This document shows, piece after piece, positions 52,296-62,396 of a stretch of DNA of 64,000 nt. The notes under the pieces are model-generated. The model saw only the letters and a program-made list of their open reading frames with translations, did not search any database and was not told the DNA's origin. The DNA comes from Bacteroidaceae bacterium. GTDB taxonomy: Bacteria; Bacteroidota; Bacteroidia; Bacteroidales; Bacteroidaceae. Every line of letters begins with the position of its first letter. The first letter of the stretch is position 1. The position numbers were made by a program, and so were the translations under genes. The stretch spans positions 1 through 64,000 of the forward strand of contig CABIVS010000015.1 of assembly GCA_902362375.1 (NCBI GenBank), written 5' to 3'.

Positions 52296-54062
52296 TTAAT
52301 CCTCTTTACTATCTGTCACGTTCCAATTTCTGAAGTCATACACGCGTGATTCTTTTCCATGCGAAACATTCAGGAAACGTCCGTTCACCGCTTGTTCCAT
52401 CCATGGGTTTGAATACAAAGGCCAATTTTCATAATCCACCTTTTCTCCGTTGACGAAACGTCCGTAGTTGTAGATAATTTTTAGTGTATCACCGCTAAGT
52501 GAGTGATAAATGGTCTGTCGGTATTCCGGATTGGTAACGATGTATTCCAGTTTCGTTGTTTTCAGTATATCTTCTGCAAACAGGTCCAAAGCTGTTTGCG
52601 TTCCTGTAGGCTGATATTTATCCGGCAAACAGGTTTCTATGACTGCGGCAGTGCCACGTTGGTCACAGCGTAACATCTTATGTTTTACCCCGCGGAACAT
52701 CCGGTCTTCGTCCCATGTGTATGGATGACAGAATTTTACGGCAAACAGAACACTTCCTCCGTCAAAGAATATCCAGCCGGATTTGTCCTCTTTCATTTGT
52801 TTTATTGCATCAATAGGCACTACTCCTGTCACATACGGATGGGGTTCTTCCGATTCTATTTTATACATGGCCAGCAACGTGCCGTTATGTTGTAATACTT
52901 GTTCGCGACAAGTAGCTCCGAAAAGGCTTTCGGCTGATCTACCATAATGACTGATATGAGTCAGGAAGAAAGTACTTGCGGGTGCATCCGATTCCCATAC
53001 TAGTTTCCACCGGCGCATCTGCGCGCTCCATCCCAGACTGATTCCATCCCATTGACTGGCTAATCCATACGTTTTGTTGATATATGTATATTTCTTGAAT
53101 CCCCATGGATAGTTGAGTTGTGCAAATGGAGTCATATCATGCGATTCTTTATGTACGTATGCATTTTTTCTATCCGATGCTATATGCTGTATAATCTCTG
53201 GTACACGATAGGAAGAAACGGCCGCCAGTACAGAGTAAAAGCCTTCATTGTTCACAATCAACTCTCCGTTTTCATACTTTTGCTCTAATACCGGATTGGG
53301 ACCGCCACCAAAAAACAACCAGCCTAAAAGTGGATAAGGACTCATCATATGGGGAGAACAAGCAAAATAATATTCCCGTAGAGAGGAAGATATGAAATAA
53401 CCATTCAACCATTCGGGTGCCATGTTGAGTAAATGCCATTCAAGAGTCATTTGTACCTGTTTCTTAAATTCAGCATCCTTGCTGTGGTCATACAAAGAAA
53501 GAAGGCAAGTGATATAGAATGTGCCGTACGTAGGAGAATCAAACTCTTTGATACCATAACGTACCGTCTTATCCATTACATCCATAAGTACTGAACGGCA
53601 ATGTGCCATTACCGTGTCGGCTTTCCCCCAGTCGGGGAAAGCCAGTGCGGTAAGATATCCAGCTGTTTTAAACATCAGTCTATGATTTTCGGTACTTCCA
53701 TCTGCCAAATAATCCTCGCTTGTCATACGTTTCCGTACCTTCTCTTTCAGCTCTTTCGGGTATACAGACTGAAAGCGTAGATACGCGTCGATATTCTGAT
53801 GACAATCGAACATGTCGAAGGGTGCATCTTCCTGCATCCGGTTCAGCATATCCAGAGCATACTTGACATCTTTCTTTGTTTCCAGGCGAGCTAAAACAAA
53901 TCCCATTGCTGTCTTGATATCGTTATCTCCCCAATATTGGTCGTTTGGACGGGCTTTGGAGTAATAATCAAGGAGATATTTTTTCCGCTCGTCAAAAGAA
54001 GACGCAGAGGTGAGAGAGAGAAACAGAAAAGCAAATGCCAGTAAAATCAACAGCTTTTTCAT
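52296..54062 (-). CDS. Unrecognised secreted protein, possible (alpha/alpha)-toroid polysaccharide lyase (PUL 2)
   Basis: A 588-residue exported protein that I cannot assign to a named family. Residues about 20-300 are strongly helical, with STENHRLMFKTAGYL near 125 (an Asn-His pair like those of toroid lyases) and SPTYGTFYITCLLSLYD. The second half is beta-rich, with TYINKTYGLASQWDG near 340 and FFLTHISHYG. The layout, toroid followed by beta-sandwich with Asn-His and Tyr, is that of the heparinase/alginate/hyaluronate-lyase superfold. A lyase would supply the unsaturated uronates needed by the GH105 at 41221. It sits 2 bp after susD and 4 bp before GH78. Confidence 0.5.
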   Translation of the reverse strand: MKKLLILLAFAFLFLSLTSASSFDERKKYLLDYYSKARPNDQYWGDNDIKTAMGFVLARLETKKDVKYALDMLNRMQEDAPFDMFDCHQNIDAYLRFQSVYPKELKEKVRKRMTSEDYLADGSTENHRLMFKTAGYLTALAFPDWGKADTVMAHCRSVLMDVMDKTVRYGIKEFDSPTYGTFYITCLLSLYDHSKDAEFKKQVQMTLEWHLLNMAPEWLNGYFISSSLREYYFACSPHMMSPYPLLGWLFFGGGPNPVLEQKYENGELIVNNEGFYSVLAAVSSYRVPEIIQHIASDRKNAYVHKESHDMTPFAQLNYPWGFKKYTYINKTYGLASQWDGISLGWSAQMRRWKLVWESDAPASTFFLTHISHYGRSAESLFGATCREQVLQHNGTLLAMYKIESEEPHPYVTGVVPIDAIKQMKEDKSGWIFFDGGSVLFAVKFCHPYTWDEDRMFRGVKHKMLRCDQRGTAAVIETCLPDKYQPTGTQTALDLFAEDILKTTKLEYIVTNPEYRQTIYHSLSGDTLKIIYNYGRFVNGEKVDYENWPLYSNPWMEQAVNGRFLNVSHGKESRVYDFRNWNVTDSKED

Positions 54063-54064
54063 AC

Positions 54065-55675
54065 TTAATATCCTTTACTTTGTTTCATTAATGGATTCGT
54101 TCTCAATTCACTTTCAGGTATCGGAAGATAATAGTCTTGTGGATCGTAATGTACAGTTCCTGCCTTTGTTGAAGGATATTTGGCCAATTCCTGTTCCAAT
54201 ATTCCCCAACGGCAAATATCATACCAACGGATATTTTCAAAGAATAGCTCTTTGTAACGTTCTTCCTGAAGGATTTCCATGGTGACAGTCGAAAAATCTT
54301 CTCCTTTTGTACCGGGTACGTCGTAGTTACTTTCTCCCCATGCCCGGCGACGGACTTTGTTCACATATTCGGTGGCCACATCTACAGAGTTCAGTTTGAG
54401 CATTACTTCGGCATACATCAGATAAATATCCGCCAAGCGGATGATATCTACATTCTTGGTTGAGAATACAGGTGAAGACACGTTATAGAAGTCGGTATAC
54501 TTACGTGCGTAATATCTGTAATCGGGCACATCCGTATCCGCCTTTATAAATGTAATGCCGGTAGTGGCTGTACTCCAAGCCTGCCATGTATAATCGTATA
54601 ATGTAGCTTCATACAGACGTGGATCGTCTCCGAATCGTGCAGCAGTACGTTGATCGACGAAAAAGTTGTTCCAGGCACCCGGAGCTCCTCCGAAGATACG
54701 AACCAGGTGATGTTGGGGGGCATCATCATAGGCACTTCCTGACGAGAGGTAATATTGCAGGGAGAAGATACATTCGGGATTGTTGTCCGTATGCTGAATG
54801 TAATCTGTAAAGTTGACCGGTTTGTCCAATTTGAAGCGGCTGTCGCCTATCACTTTCTCAAATTCTGTCTTGGCATTGGCATAGTCGCTCATATACAGAT
54901 ACACTTTTCCGAGTAATGCATGTACAGCCGGTTTTTGGGCCCATCCCTGGTCTTTTGTATAATCAGTGTCTGTATAGCCGGGACCGGGTACTGCAGTATT
55001 GACCGGGATCTGGTTGTCTCCAATGCAGGTTTCGGCTTTTTTCAGATCCTTGATTATCAATTGATAACATTCTTCAATAGTTGATCTGGCTGTAATTGCA
55101 TTACTAGCGTCTGCAATACCTTCCATCAGAATGATTCCTTTCGCATCCTTGTTGTTTGGATACATTCCCCCGAAAGAAGGTCCTTGTTCTCCGAACAGGC
55201 GTAATAGATCGAAATGTATGAATGCTCTTAAAAATAAACTTTCACCCTGGAAGTTCATTACCATTGTTTTTTTCTCTTCATCCAGCGCTTCCAAGTCTAC
55301 ATGGTCGATCAAGTCTAGCATGAGATTGGCAGAAGCCAAGGCTTTATAGTATTTTATGTAGGCCTCTTCTACATTCTTGTTGCTGGAAGTGAGCCCATTG
55401 ATGGCCCATTGATTACGTTGTTCTTCGCCCAGCCAATCAATATCCATTTCGTGCGACATGGTTGACATATATTCCGTCTGTCTTCCATAAAGCATGATAG
55501 AACCTAGAGACCTGTAAGCGCTTCCCAAAAATTCGCCTAACTTTGCGGGGTTTTTTTGTATGATTTCTCCAATATTATCGTCTGATACAGACGTTGTTAG
55601 AGGATGATCCAGAAAATCACTGCATGCTGATGTCAGAAGCAGACATCCTGCTATGAACATATATTTAATTTTCAT
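54065..55675 (-). CDS. SusD-like surface glycan-binding lipoprotein (PUL 2)
   Basis: A 536-residue RagB/SusD-family lipoprotein. Lipobox ending TSAC with Cys18, then SDFLDHPLTT. The helical segments FQGESLFLRAFIHFDLLRLFG and the C-terminal VNKVRRRAWGE and EERYKELFFENIRWYDICRW split over 430-490 are typical. It begins 18 bp after susC, and the next gene begins 2 bp after it. Ligand unknown; the surrounding enzymes suggest a glycan with rhamnose, galactose, mannose and uronic acid. Confidence 0.97.
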   Translation of the reverse strand: MKIKYMFIAGCLLLTSACSDFLDHPLTTSVSDDNIGEIIQKNPAKLGEFLGSAYRSLGSIMLYGRQTEYMSTMSHEMDIDWLGEEQRNQWAINGLTSSNKNVEEAYIKYYKALASANLMLDLIDHVDLEALDEEKKTMVMNFQGESLFLRAFIHFDLLRLFGEQGPSFGGMYPNNKDAKGIILMEGIADASNAITARSTIEECYQLIIKDLKKAETCIGDNQIPVNTAVPGPGYTDTDYTKDQGWAQKPAVHALLGKVYLYMSDYANAKTEFEKVIGDSRFKLDKPVNFTDYIQHTDNNPECIFSLQYYLSSGSAYDDAPQHHLVRIFGGAPGAWNNFFVDQRTAARFGDDPRLYEATLYDYTWQAWSTATTGITFIKADTDVPDYRYYARKYTDFYNVSSPVFSTKNVDIIRLADIYLMYAEVMLKLNSVDVATEYVNKVRRRAWGESNYDVPGTKGEDFSTVTMEILQEERYKELFFENIRWYDICRWGILEQELAKYPSTKAGTVHYDPQDYYLPIPESELRTNPLMKQSKGY

Positions 55676-55693
55676 ATTTATATTTTTATCTGA

Positions 55694-58600
55694 TTAAAAA
55701 CCAACATTAAGACCAAATGAAATAGAACGGGACTGAGGATATTGAGTTAAGCTATATACTCCCTGTTCGGCATTGTTATTACCTATAAATTCAGGATCAA
55801 ATCCTTTGAATTTAGTGAATGTCAGTGCATTTTCTACTCCTACATAAATTTTCAGTTTTGATAATTTCATTTTAGATACTACCGATTTCTTAAAGTTATA
55901 TCCTAGCTGAATGTTTTTTAATCTCAAGTATGAACCATCCTCAACCATATATGAGTTAGGCAATTGATAGTTGTGGGTAGCATTACCCAGACGAGGTTGG
56001 CTGGTTTGGGTATTGTTGGGTGTCCATGCATTCCACACATCCGGAGTTGAGTTCCAGTCAGCATTCATATTTTCAAGACATTGTTTGGTATTGTTGTATA
56101 TATCTCTGTCAGCTACCCCCTGCCAGTTCATGTTGAACTCAAAACCTTTGTATTCCAAGTTCACATTGAATCCATATACATATGTTGGCCAAGGGTTACC
56201 TATTGAAGTCATGTCTTCATCATTGATACGTCCGTCTCCATTCAGGTCTTTAAATTTAATATCTCCCGGGCCTATATTTCCTGCATCGTATGCTACGCCC
56301 CATTTTTCCATTGATATCGTATTCAAGGCATCTATTTCTGCCTGTGTTTGATACAATCCGTCTGCTACGTATCCCCAAAATGCTGCTACCGGTCCGTCTA
56401 CGAGTGTGCGATTGAAGCTTCCTCCGGACAAATAGCTGGCATTACCGATGTTTAGTACTTTATTTTTGTTGTACGAGATATTTCCACTTACGAGGTAGTT
56501 GAAATGATTGATTGATCCTCTGTATGACAAAGCCACTTCAATACCTTTGTTGCTGATTTCTCCTTTGTTCAACTTATAAGTACTACTACCAACACCGATA
56601 TGTGAAGGCATTTTTTGTTCAATCAATGCATCGCGTGTTTTCTTGTTGTATAGGTCGATAGTGGCTGTAAAAGCATTATTCCATGCTCCAAGATCTATTC
56701 CGATGTTAGTTATTCTTGTTTTTTCCCATGTTACGTCTTTATTCGGAGTTTTCTGGGCCAACCAAGTACCATTCGTTTGTAATTTATATTCTTGTCTCCA
56801 CCAGTTTTTGTCTATACTGTTGTTGCCAATTTCTCCGATACCAAACCTTAGTTTCAAGTCATTAATCTTTTCTACTTTAAAGAACTTCTCATTGGCTATG
56901 TTCCAACCAACAGACACAGATGGGAAGAAAGCGCTTCTTTTGCCCGGAGCAAATATATCAGTGGCATCATTTCTAAAGTTCGCTGTTAGCAGATAGCGGT
57001 TGTCATAAGCATAGGTAACACGTCCGAATATGGAGTAGCTACTTCCTGTAGCCCAAGAGTTGGTACCGTCTCTGTGATCGGTAAGAGCAGTACTTCTTAA
57101 GTCTTGAGCCGGTATACCCCATTCAGCATATCCTGATGCGTCATCATTACGTGATTCTCTTACTTCGAAACCGACCATTGCTCCAAGATCGTGTTTACCA
57201 ATCAATTTATTATAGTTTACGTATGTATTCAACAAGTAGGAAGTACTTTGATTGTGAGAATAATCCAATTGGTGTCCTTGGATGTTTTTTCCTTCCACAA
57301 AGTCAATAGAGTTGGTTGATATGCCTCCAAATGTATTATATAAGAAGCTTGAAGTCGCATGATTGCTAAGAGTTCCTGTCAGGTTGGTAGTCCATACCAG
57401 TCCTTTTATCGGGGTGATGATTACTTGCAAATTTCCCCATGCAACGTTCCATTTCTCCCAATGATCTTTCAAGTCAGCGCTTTCCAATGGGTTTCCTCCC
57501 TGCCAGTCGATTGTTCCTGCAAATTCATCAGTGAAGTATCCATATCCTGTACCCATCGGGTTGGTGTCATCGTATACATTCATGGCTGGATTAGCGCGAA
57601 GGACGTGTTGCCAGTTCAATGCATTATGTTTTCTTTTTGAGTGACTGAAATTTACTGTCTGACTGAATTTTAGCCATTTCAATGGAGTTTGTTCGAATCG
57701 GGTTTTAATGGCCCATTTCTCGTAGTTTGTATTCACATAGGTACCCTCGTCATTCTCGTACATGGCAGAAAGGAAATAAGATGATCTATCGGAAGCTCCG
57801 GAGATGTCAATGCTATGAGAATGTTCTATTCCGGTGCCAAACATAACGTCTACCCAATCAGTATTAGGCAATTGCGATACTTCATTTGGAGTCAGGAAAT
57901 AGAACGATTTAATATCATTAGTTGTAGGTTCGCCCTTATCCGGATTGTTGGACATCCATCTGGCCTTGTACATATCAATGTAACCTTGGGTTCCCAGCAT
58001 TTCAGGAAGTCCGAGGGCATGGTTTATCTTTACGTATCCGTTGTAGTTCACGGCTATTCTTCCTTTAGCACCTTTCTTGGTTGTCACCAATACGACTCCA
58101 TTGGCTGCTTCAATTCCATAGATGGCGGCGGATGCGGCATCTTTTAATAATTGGATAGACTCCACTTCATTAAAATTATCCAGTGGCATTCCAGGCACTC
58201 CATCGATAATCCAGAGTGGAGCGGCATTATTTAGTGTTCCTACACCGCGCATATATACAGAGGAACCCTCACCGGGTAATCCGCTTTTCCTTGATACATA
58301 GACGGGTGCTTTTCCTTGTAGGGCTTGAGAGGCATCATTGGTGGCCATCGTATGTAGGTCTCGTGTGCCCAAAGATGTAATAGATCCGGATACATTCGCT
58401 TTCTTTTGTACACCATAACCTACGACGATGACTTCTTCCAGCTGCTTAGAGTCTTCTGTTAATACAACTTTCAGATTTTTACTTTGGTTGTTTACAGCGA
58501 TTGTTTGTGTAATGTATCCTACATAGCTGAAAGTCAGTTTCCCGGTAGCATTTTTCAGCTTAATCGAGAATTTACCATCTATATCGGTTATTACCCCGTT

Positions 58601-58756
58601 TGTAGTTCCCGTCTCGGTCACTGTAACACCTATCAGAGGATCATTCTGATCGGAAATAACAGCTCCATTGACGACTGCTGTACCCTGTGCGTTCGTATAT
58701 TGTATTCCCGTCAGGAATATCAATATCAGAAGCTTAATTTTTAAGTACTTTTTCAT
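55694..58756 (-). CDS. SusC-like TonB-dependent outer-membrane glycan transporter (PUL 2)
   Basis: A 1020-residue transporter. I start it at ATG 58756 (MKKYLKIKLLILIFL), which gives a signal peptide ending YTNAQ; the open frame extends to 58933, but the predicted -7 box at 58803-58796 lies inside that extension. The carboxypeptidase-regulatory-like domain follows (about 25-100), then the TonB-box-like EEVIVVGYG, the plug (LWIIDGVPGMPLDNF, DAASAAIYGIEAANGVV) and the barrel. First gene of a four-gene operon. It has no STN domain. Transcription is probably driven by module copy D. Confidence 0.97.
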   Translation of the reverse strand: MKKYLKIKLLILIFLTGIQYTNAQGTAVVNGAVISDQNDPLIGVTVTETGTTNGVITDIDGKFSIKLKNATGKLTFSYVGYITQTIAVNNQSKNLKVVLTEDSKQLEEVIVVGYGVQKKANVSGSITSLGTRDLHTMATNDASQALQGKAPVYVSRKSGLPGEGSSVYMRGVGTLNNAAPLWIIDGVPGMPLDNFNEVESIQLLKDAASAAIYGIEAANGVVLVTTKKGAKGRIAVNYNGYVKINHALGLPEMLGTQGYIDMYKARWMSNNPDKGEPTTNDIKSFYFLTPNEVSQLPNTDWVDVMFGTGIEHSHSIDISGASDRSSYFLSAMYENDEGTYVNTNYEKWAIKTRFEQTPLKWLKFSQTVNFSHSKRKHNALNWQHVLRANPAMNVYDDTNPMGTGYGYFTDEFAGTIDWQGGNPLESADLKDHWEKWNVAWGNLQVIITPIKGLVWTTNLTGTLSNHATSSFLYNTFGGISTNSIDFVEGKNIQGHQLDYSHNQSTSYLLNTYVNYNKLIGKHDLGAMVGFEVRESRNDDASGYAEWGIPAQDLRSTALTDHRDGTNSWATGSSYSIFGRVTYAYDNRYLLTANFRNDATDIFAPGKRSAFFPSVSVGWNIANEKFFKVEKINDLKLRFGIGEIGNNSIDKNWWRQEYKLQTNGTWLAQKTPNKDVTWEKTRITNIGIDLGAWNNAFTATIDLYNKKTRDALIEQKMPSHIGVGSSTYKLNKGEISNKGIEVALSYRGSINHFNYLVSGNISYNKNKVLNIGNASYLSGGSFNRTLVDGPVAAFWGYVADGLYQTQAEIDALNTISMEKWGVAYDAGNIGPGDIKFKDLNGDGRINDEDMTSIGNPWPTYVYGFNVNLEYKGFEFNMNWQGVADRDIYNNTKQCLENMNADWNSTPDVWNAWTPNNTQTSQPRLGNATHNYQLPNSYMVEDGSYLRLKNIQLGYNFKKSVVSKMKLSKLKIYVGVENALTFTKFKGFDPEFIGNNNAEQGVYSLTQYPQSRSISFGLNVGF

Positions 58757-58795
58757 TGTTTTAAATTTTAAAGTTATACAAAACGAATTTTGCTG

Positions 58796-58878
58796 TAAAA
58801 GTATTGCATTTAGATCAATGTGACCGAATGAAAAAAGCAATAAAGTAAAAACAAAACATGAACAAAATACAAACAAAA
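58796..58878 (-). promoter_or_regulatory. PUL 2 promoter module, copy D (susC operon)
   Basis: On the minus strand three TTTTG units with G at 58874, 58863 and 58852 (period 11), a T-rich tract, then TACTTTTA at 58803-58796 as a -7 box with one mismatch. The last repeat G to the -7 box is 49 bp. The tract TTTTGTTCATGTTTTGTTTT aligns nearly base for base with the other copies. It leaves a roughly 33-base leader before the SusC start. Confidence 0.8.
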
Positions 58879-59051
58879 GTGCTTTGGCCAAGGGTTTGGC
58901 GGATAATAGAGGGTTTCTCTCGTCTTTGTTCAAGACAAATATATTCTATTATTGGATGACTGTACCGGAAATTTGTTTCTTTTTGGGGATGCTATAAATC
59001 AAATAGAGGTAAGGTTGGGAGCAATCGCTTATGTGCGTGGTCATTATCGTA

Positions 59052-59146
59052 CTTTGTTTATGTTTTGTTCGCGTTTTGTTTTTCCTTTTTCTCTTCTTTC
59101 TTAGCTTTTTGTAGACATATATATGGAGATTTTGGGATAAATTTGC
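59052..59146 (+). promoter_or_regulatory. PUL 2 promoter module, copy C (GH92 operon)
   Basis: TTTG units with G at 59056, 59067 and 59078 (period 11), then CCTTTTTCTCTTCTTTCTTA and the -7 box TAAATTTG at 59138-59145. The repeat-to-box distance is 60 bp, identical to copy B. Together with copy D it fills the 413-bp divergent gap between susC and GH92. Confidence 0.85.
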
Positions 59147-59169
59147 TTCATAAAAATCTAAAGAAAAAG

Positions 59170-61449
59170 ATGAGAAAAATAATATGGACCATCATGGCGT
59201 TATGTGCCCTGTCCGGGTGCAGATACGAAAATAGTACTATCAGTGCAGATAGTTTGTTGGACTTTGTCGACCCATTAATAGGTACAGGTGGACATGGACA
59301 TACGTTTCCGGGGGCAGCATACCCTTTCGGAATGGTACAATTAAGTCCTGACACAGGACTTGAAGGATGGGATTGGTGTTCCGGCTATCATTATTCCGAT
59401 AGTTCCATCATTGGTTTTTCTCATACGCATCTTTCGGGTACAGGACGTTCCGATCTGATGGATGTGATGTTGATGCCTGCGACGGGAAATTTGAAATTGA
59501 ATCCGGGATCGAAAGATAAACCGGATGAAGGATATCGCTCCCGTTTTTCACATGATGAGGAGTCTGCATCTCCGGGATATTATAAAGTAAGGTTGAAAGA
59601 TTATGATATTATGGCTGAATTGACCGTATCTCCTCGATGCGGTTTTCATCGTTATACCTTTCCTGAAAGTAAATCTTCTCATATTATATTGGATTTATCT
59701 CATCATTTCGCAACTGATTCTGTTCTTTTTACTTCCATGAATAGGATAGACAGTTGTACAATAATAGGTGAAAGGAGGACAAAAGGCTGGGGTGAGCCCG
59801 GAGAAAAATACTGGAGTGAACAACAATTGTTTTTTGCTTTGAAAGTATCTAAGGCATTTGACTTGTCTGTTGCTGTGGATGATCTGTTTATTCAGGAAAA
59901 ACAAGCTTCCGGCAAAAATATAAAAGCTATTCTTAATTTTGAAACTTCCTCTAATGAGATGGTGTTAGTAAAAGTGGGAATATCTGCTATAAGTGCAGAA
60001 AATGCACTTCAAAATCTTTCGGAAGAGATACCGCATTGGGATTTTAACAAAACGCTTAGCGAGACACAGTCGATATGGGAAAAAGAATTATCAAAGATTA
60101 AGGTAGAAGCTTCTGATAAGAATAAAATAATTTTTTACACAGCGCTGTACCATTCTTTATTGGCCCCTTATTTGTATAATGATGTGAATAAAGAGTACTT
60201 GGGCCTTGATAAACAGATACATACAGCCGAAGGGTTCAATAACTATACAGTGTTGTCGCTGTGGGATACTTTTCGTGCTGAGAATCCGTTATTAACGTTG
60301 ATTGCTCCAGATAAAACGAACGATCTGGTACAATCTATGCTTGCGCAGTATGATCAGTATGGATTACTGCCGGTGTGGCCATTATGGTCGAGTGAAACAA
60401 ATTGTATGATTGGCTATCATGCCATTCCGGTTATTGTAGACGCATACTTCAAAGGTATAAGAAATTATGATGTGGAAAAGGCGTATCAAGCCATGAGGAC
60501 ATCGGCTATGCAGGATAACTTTGGTGTGAAAGAGCTGAAACAATACGGTTATATTCCTTATGACATTTACAATAAATCGGTTTCTGCGGCTTTGGAATAT
60601 TGCTATGACGATTGGTGTATAGCTCAAATGGCCAAGGACTTGGGTAAGATGGATGATTATAACTATTTTATAAGCCGGTCTTCCGGTTATAAAACATATT
60701 TTGACAAAGAATATAAACTAATGAACGGTTTTTCGAGCAAAGGCAGTTTCCGCCGTCCGTTTGATCCTTTCTTTTCATCTTATGGGGAATGTGATTGGGT
60801 GGAAGGAAATTCATGGCAATACTCTTTCTTTGTTCCTCACGATGTGCAAGGGTTGATAAATCTATATGGGGGCAGTGAGGAATTTGTCAATGCTCTCGAT
60901 ACCTTATTTTCCATGCCTATGGGTATGTCAGGCCATGATGTGCCGATAGATATAACCGGACTTATCGGCCAGTATGCACATGGCAATGAGCCTAGCCATC
61001 ATGTAGCTTATCTTTATAATTATGCGGGCCAGCCTCATAAAGCTCAACAACGGTTGCATGAAATCATGTCTACTTTGTATACTGATCGGCCGGACGGATT
61101 ATGTGGTAATGAGGATTGCGGGCAAATGTCGGCTTGGTATGTCTTCAGCGCGATGGGATTCTATCCTGTGAATCCCGCGGAAGGAATATATATTCTGGGT
61201 AAACCGATGGTAGAAAATGTTGAAATTACCATTGGAAACAAGCTCTTTAAAGTGAAAACAGCAGGGTGGAGTGATGAGAACATATATGTGCAATCGGTGA
61301 AACTTAATGGTGAGGTTTATAATAAGCTTTTTATTACACATACCGATATAGTGGATGGAGGAATCTTGGAATTTACGATGGGTTCGGTTCCGGGTAACTT
61401 TGGGGATTCGGTTTTACCTCCGTCTTTATCTGAAATTCTAAGTGAATAA
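59170..61449 (+). CDS. GH92 exo-alpha-mannosidase lipoprotein (PUL 2)
   Basis: A 759-residue calcium-dependent inverting alpha-mannosidase. Start chosen at ATG 59170 (MRKIIWTIMALCALSGC, lipobox Cys17): the longer frame from 59065 begins upstream of the -7 box. GH92 signatures: PLIGTGGHGHTFPGAAYPFG, GFSHTHLSGTG, GYHAIPVIVDAY, and GNEDCGQMSAWYVFSAMGFY near the C-terminus. GH92 enzymes release alpha-1,2/1,3/1,4/1,6-mannose depending on subgroup, which cannot be decided here. Its stop codon overlaps the start of the next gene by one base. Confidence 0.94.
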   Translation: MRKIIWTIMALCALSGCRYENSTISADSLLDFVDPLIGTGGHGHTFPGAAYPFGMVQLSPDTGLEGWDWCSGYHYSDSSIIGFSHTHLSGTGRSDLMDVMLMPATGNLKLNPGSKDKPDEGYRSRFSHDEESASPGYYKVRLKDYDIMAELTVSPRCGFHRYTFPESKSSHIILDLSHHFATDSVLFTSMNRIDSCTIIGERRTKGWGEPGEKYWSEQQLFFALKVSKAFDLSVAVDDLFIQEKQASGKNIKAILNFETSSNEMVLVKVGISAISAENALQNLSEEIPHWDFNKTLSETQSIWEKELSKIKVEASDKNKIIFYTALYHSLLAPYLYNDVNKEYLGLDKQIHTAEGFNNYTVLSLWDTFRAENPLLTLIAPDKTNDLVQSMLAQYDQYGLLPVWPLWSSETNCMIGYHAIPVIVDAYFKGIRNYDVEKAYQAMRTSAMQDNFGVKELKQYGYIPYDIYNKSVSAALEYCYDDWCIAQMAKDLGKMDDYNYFISRSSGYKTYFDKEYKLMNGFSSKGSFRRPFDPFFSSYGECDWVEGNSWQYSFFVPHDVQGLINLYGGSEEFVNALDTLFSMPMGMSGHDVPIDITGLIGQYAHGNEPSHHVAYLYNYAGQPHKAQQRLHEIMSTLYTDRPDGLCGNEDCGQMSAWYVFSAMGFYPVNPAEGIYILGKPMVENVEITIGNKLFKVKTAGWSDENIYVQSVKLNGEVYNKLFITHTDIVDGGILEFTMGSVPGNFGDSVLPPSLSEILSE

Positions 61450-62363
61450 TGAGAAGTCTGAAGCTCCTGTTATATCTGTTTATATCTTGCTTGTGTTTTG
61501 GTTGCAAGTCTTCTTTGCCCCAAAAAAGCCGGATAAATAAGCAAAATGATGTGTATGTTTTGTCTTTTGCTGACCTCTCTTTCAGCGTATCGGCAAAAAA
61601 GGGGGGACGGATTATTTCTTTTAAATGCAGAGATAAGGAACTGCTGACTTCTGATTTGGTACATAGTAAGTATTACGGAGCAACGTTCTGGTTATCTCCA
61701 CAGTCAAACTATTGGCCACAATATCGGTGTGTCGATGAGCTTCCTTATAAGGCAGAGATAGACGGACAAATTCTTCGACTGGTGAGTTCGCCGGATTCTT
61801 TAAGCGGTATCTCTATCATTAAGGAGTTTTCTGTATCAGAAAGAGATTCATCTATATTGATTAATTATTCTGTTCGGAATGTATCTTGCCAGCTAAAGAG
61901 ATTTGCCCCCTGGGATGTGGTGAGAGTGCATGGAGGTTTGAGCTTTTTCCCTGTAGGAGAGGCAGATCAGATGAATAAGTCTGATGTCACGGGAGCATAT
62001 GAGGATAAGGGTATAATGTGGGTTCCATGTCCGGATGGTACCAATGAGAGAGGTCAGAAATTATACTCGACTGCTTATGAAGGTTGGATCGCTCATTATT
62101 ATAAGGAGCTTCTGTTTATAAAATGTTTCCCGGACATTGGACCCGGTGAAGTTCCTCCCGGACAAGGTGAAGCAGAGATTTTCGTAGCACCGAAGGGGCG
62201 GTATCTGGAACTTGAAAATCACGGAAGATATACAGAACTGTCACCCGGAGAGTCTTTGGTATATCAACAAAAATGGTTTTTGAAAGATGTGTCCGACGGG
62301 AGAGTATCTGATTGGACCAGCAAATTGAAAAGATATATAGATAAACAAAAAAAACGTAGATAA
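61449..62363 (+). CDS. DUF4380-type lipoprotein, mutarotase-like beta-fold (PUL 2)
   Basis: A 304-residue lipoprotein with lipobox CLCFGC (Cys19). The body is beta-rich, with SFSVSAKKGGRIISF, GATFWLSPQSNYWPQ and a terminal YQQKWFLKDV; these fit the DUF4380 family, whose fold resembles galactose mutarotase domains. No catalytic function is established for the family. Its start overlaps the GH92 stop (TAATG), so the two are translationally coupled, implying a partner role in handling mannose-containing fragments. Confidence 0.75.
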   Translation: MRSLKLLLYLFISCLCFGCKSSLPQKSRINKQNDVYVLSFADLSFSVSAKKGGRIISFKCRDKELLTSDLVHSKYYGATFWLSPQSNYWPQYRCVDELPYKAEIDGQILRLVSSPDSLSGISIIKEFSVSERDSSILINYSVRNVSCQLKRFAPWDVVRVHGGLSFFPVGEADQMNKSDVTGAYEDKGIMWVPCPDGTNERGQKLYSTAYEGWIAHYYKELLFIKCFPDIGPGEVPPGQGEAEIFVAPKGRYLELENHGRYTELSPGESLVYQQKWFLKDVSDGRVSDWTSKLKRYIDKQKKRR

Positions 62364-62396
62364 AGCTTGCTTTTGCACCGGTAAGGACTTGTGGTA

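Noticed and set aside
58757..58933. Longer SusC frame beginning at 58933
   Set aside because: The promoter module and -7 box lie inside the extension; ATG 58756 gives a clean signal peptide.
59065..59169. Longer GH92 frame beginning at 59065
   Set aside because: It starts within the promoter module; ATG 59170 gives a normal lipoprotein signal.
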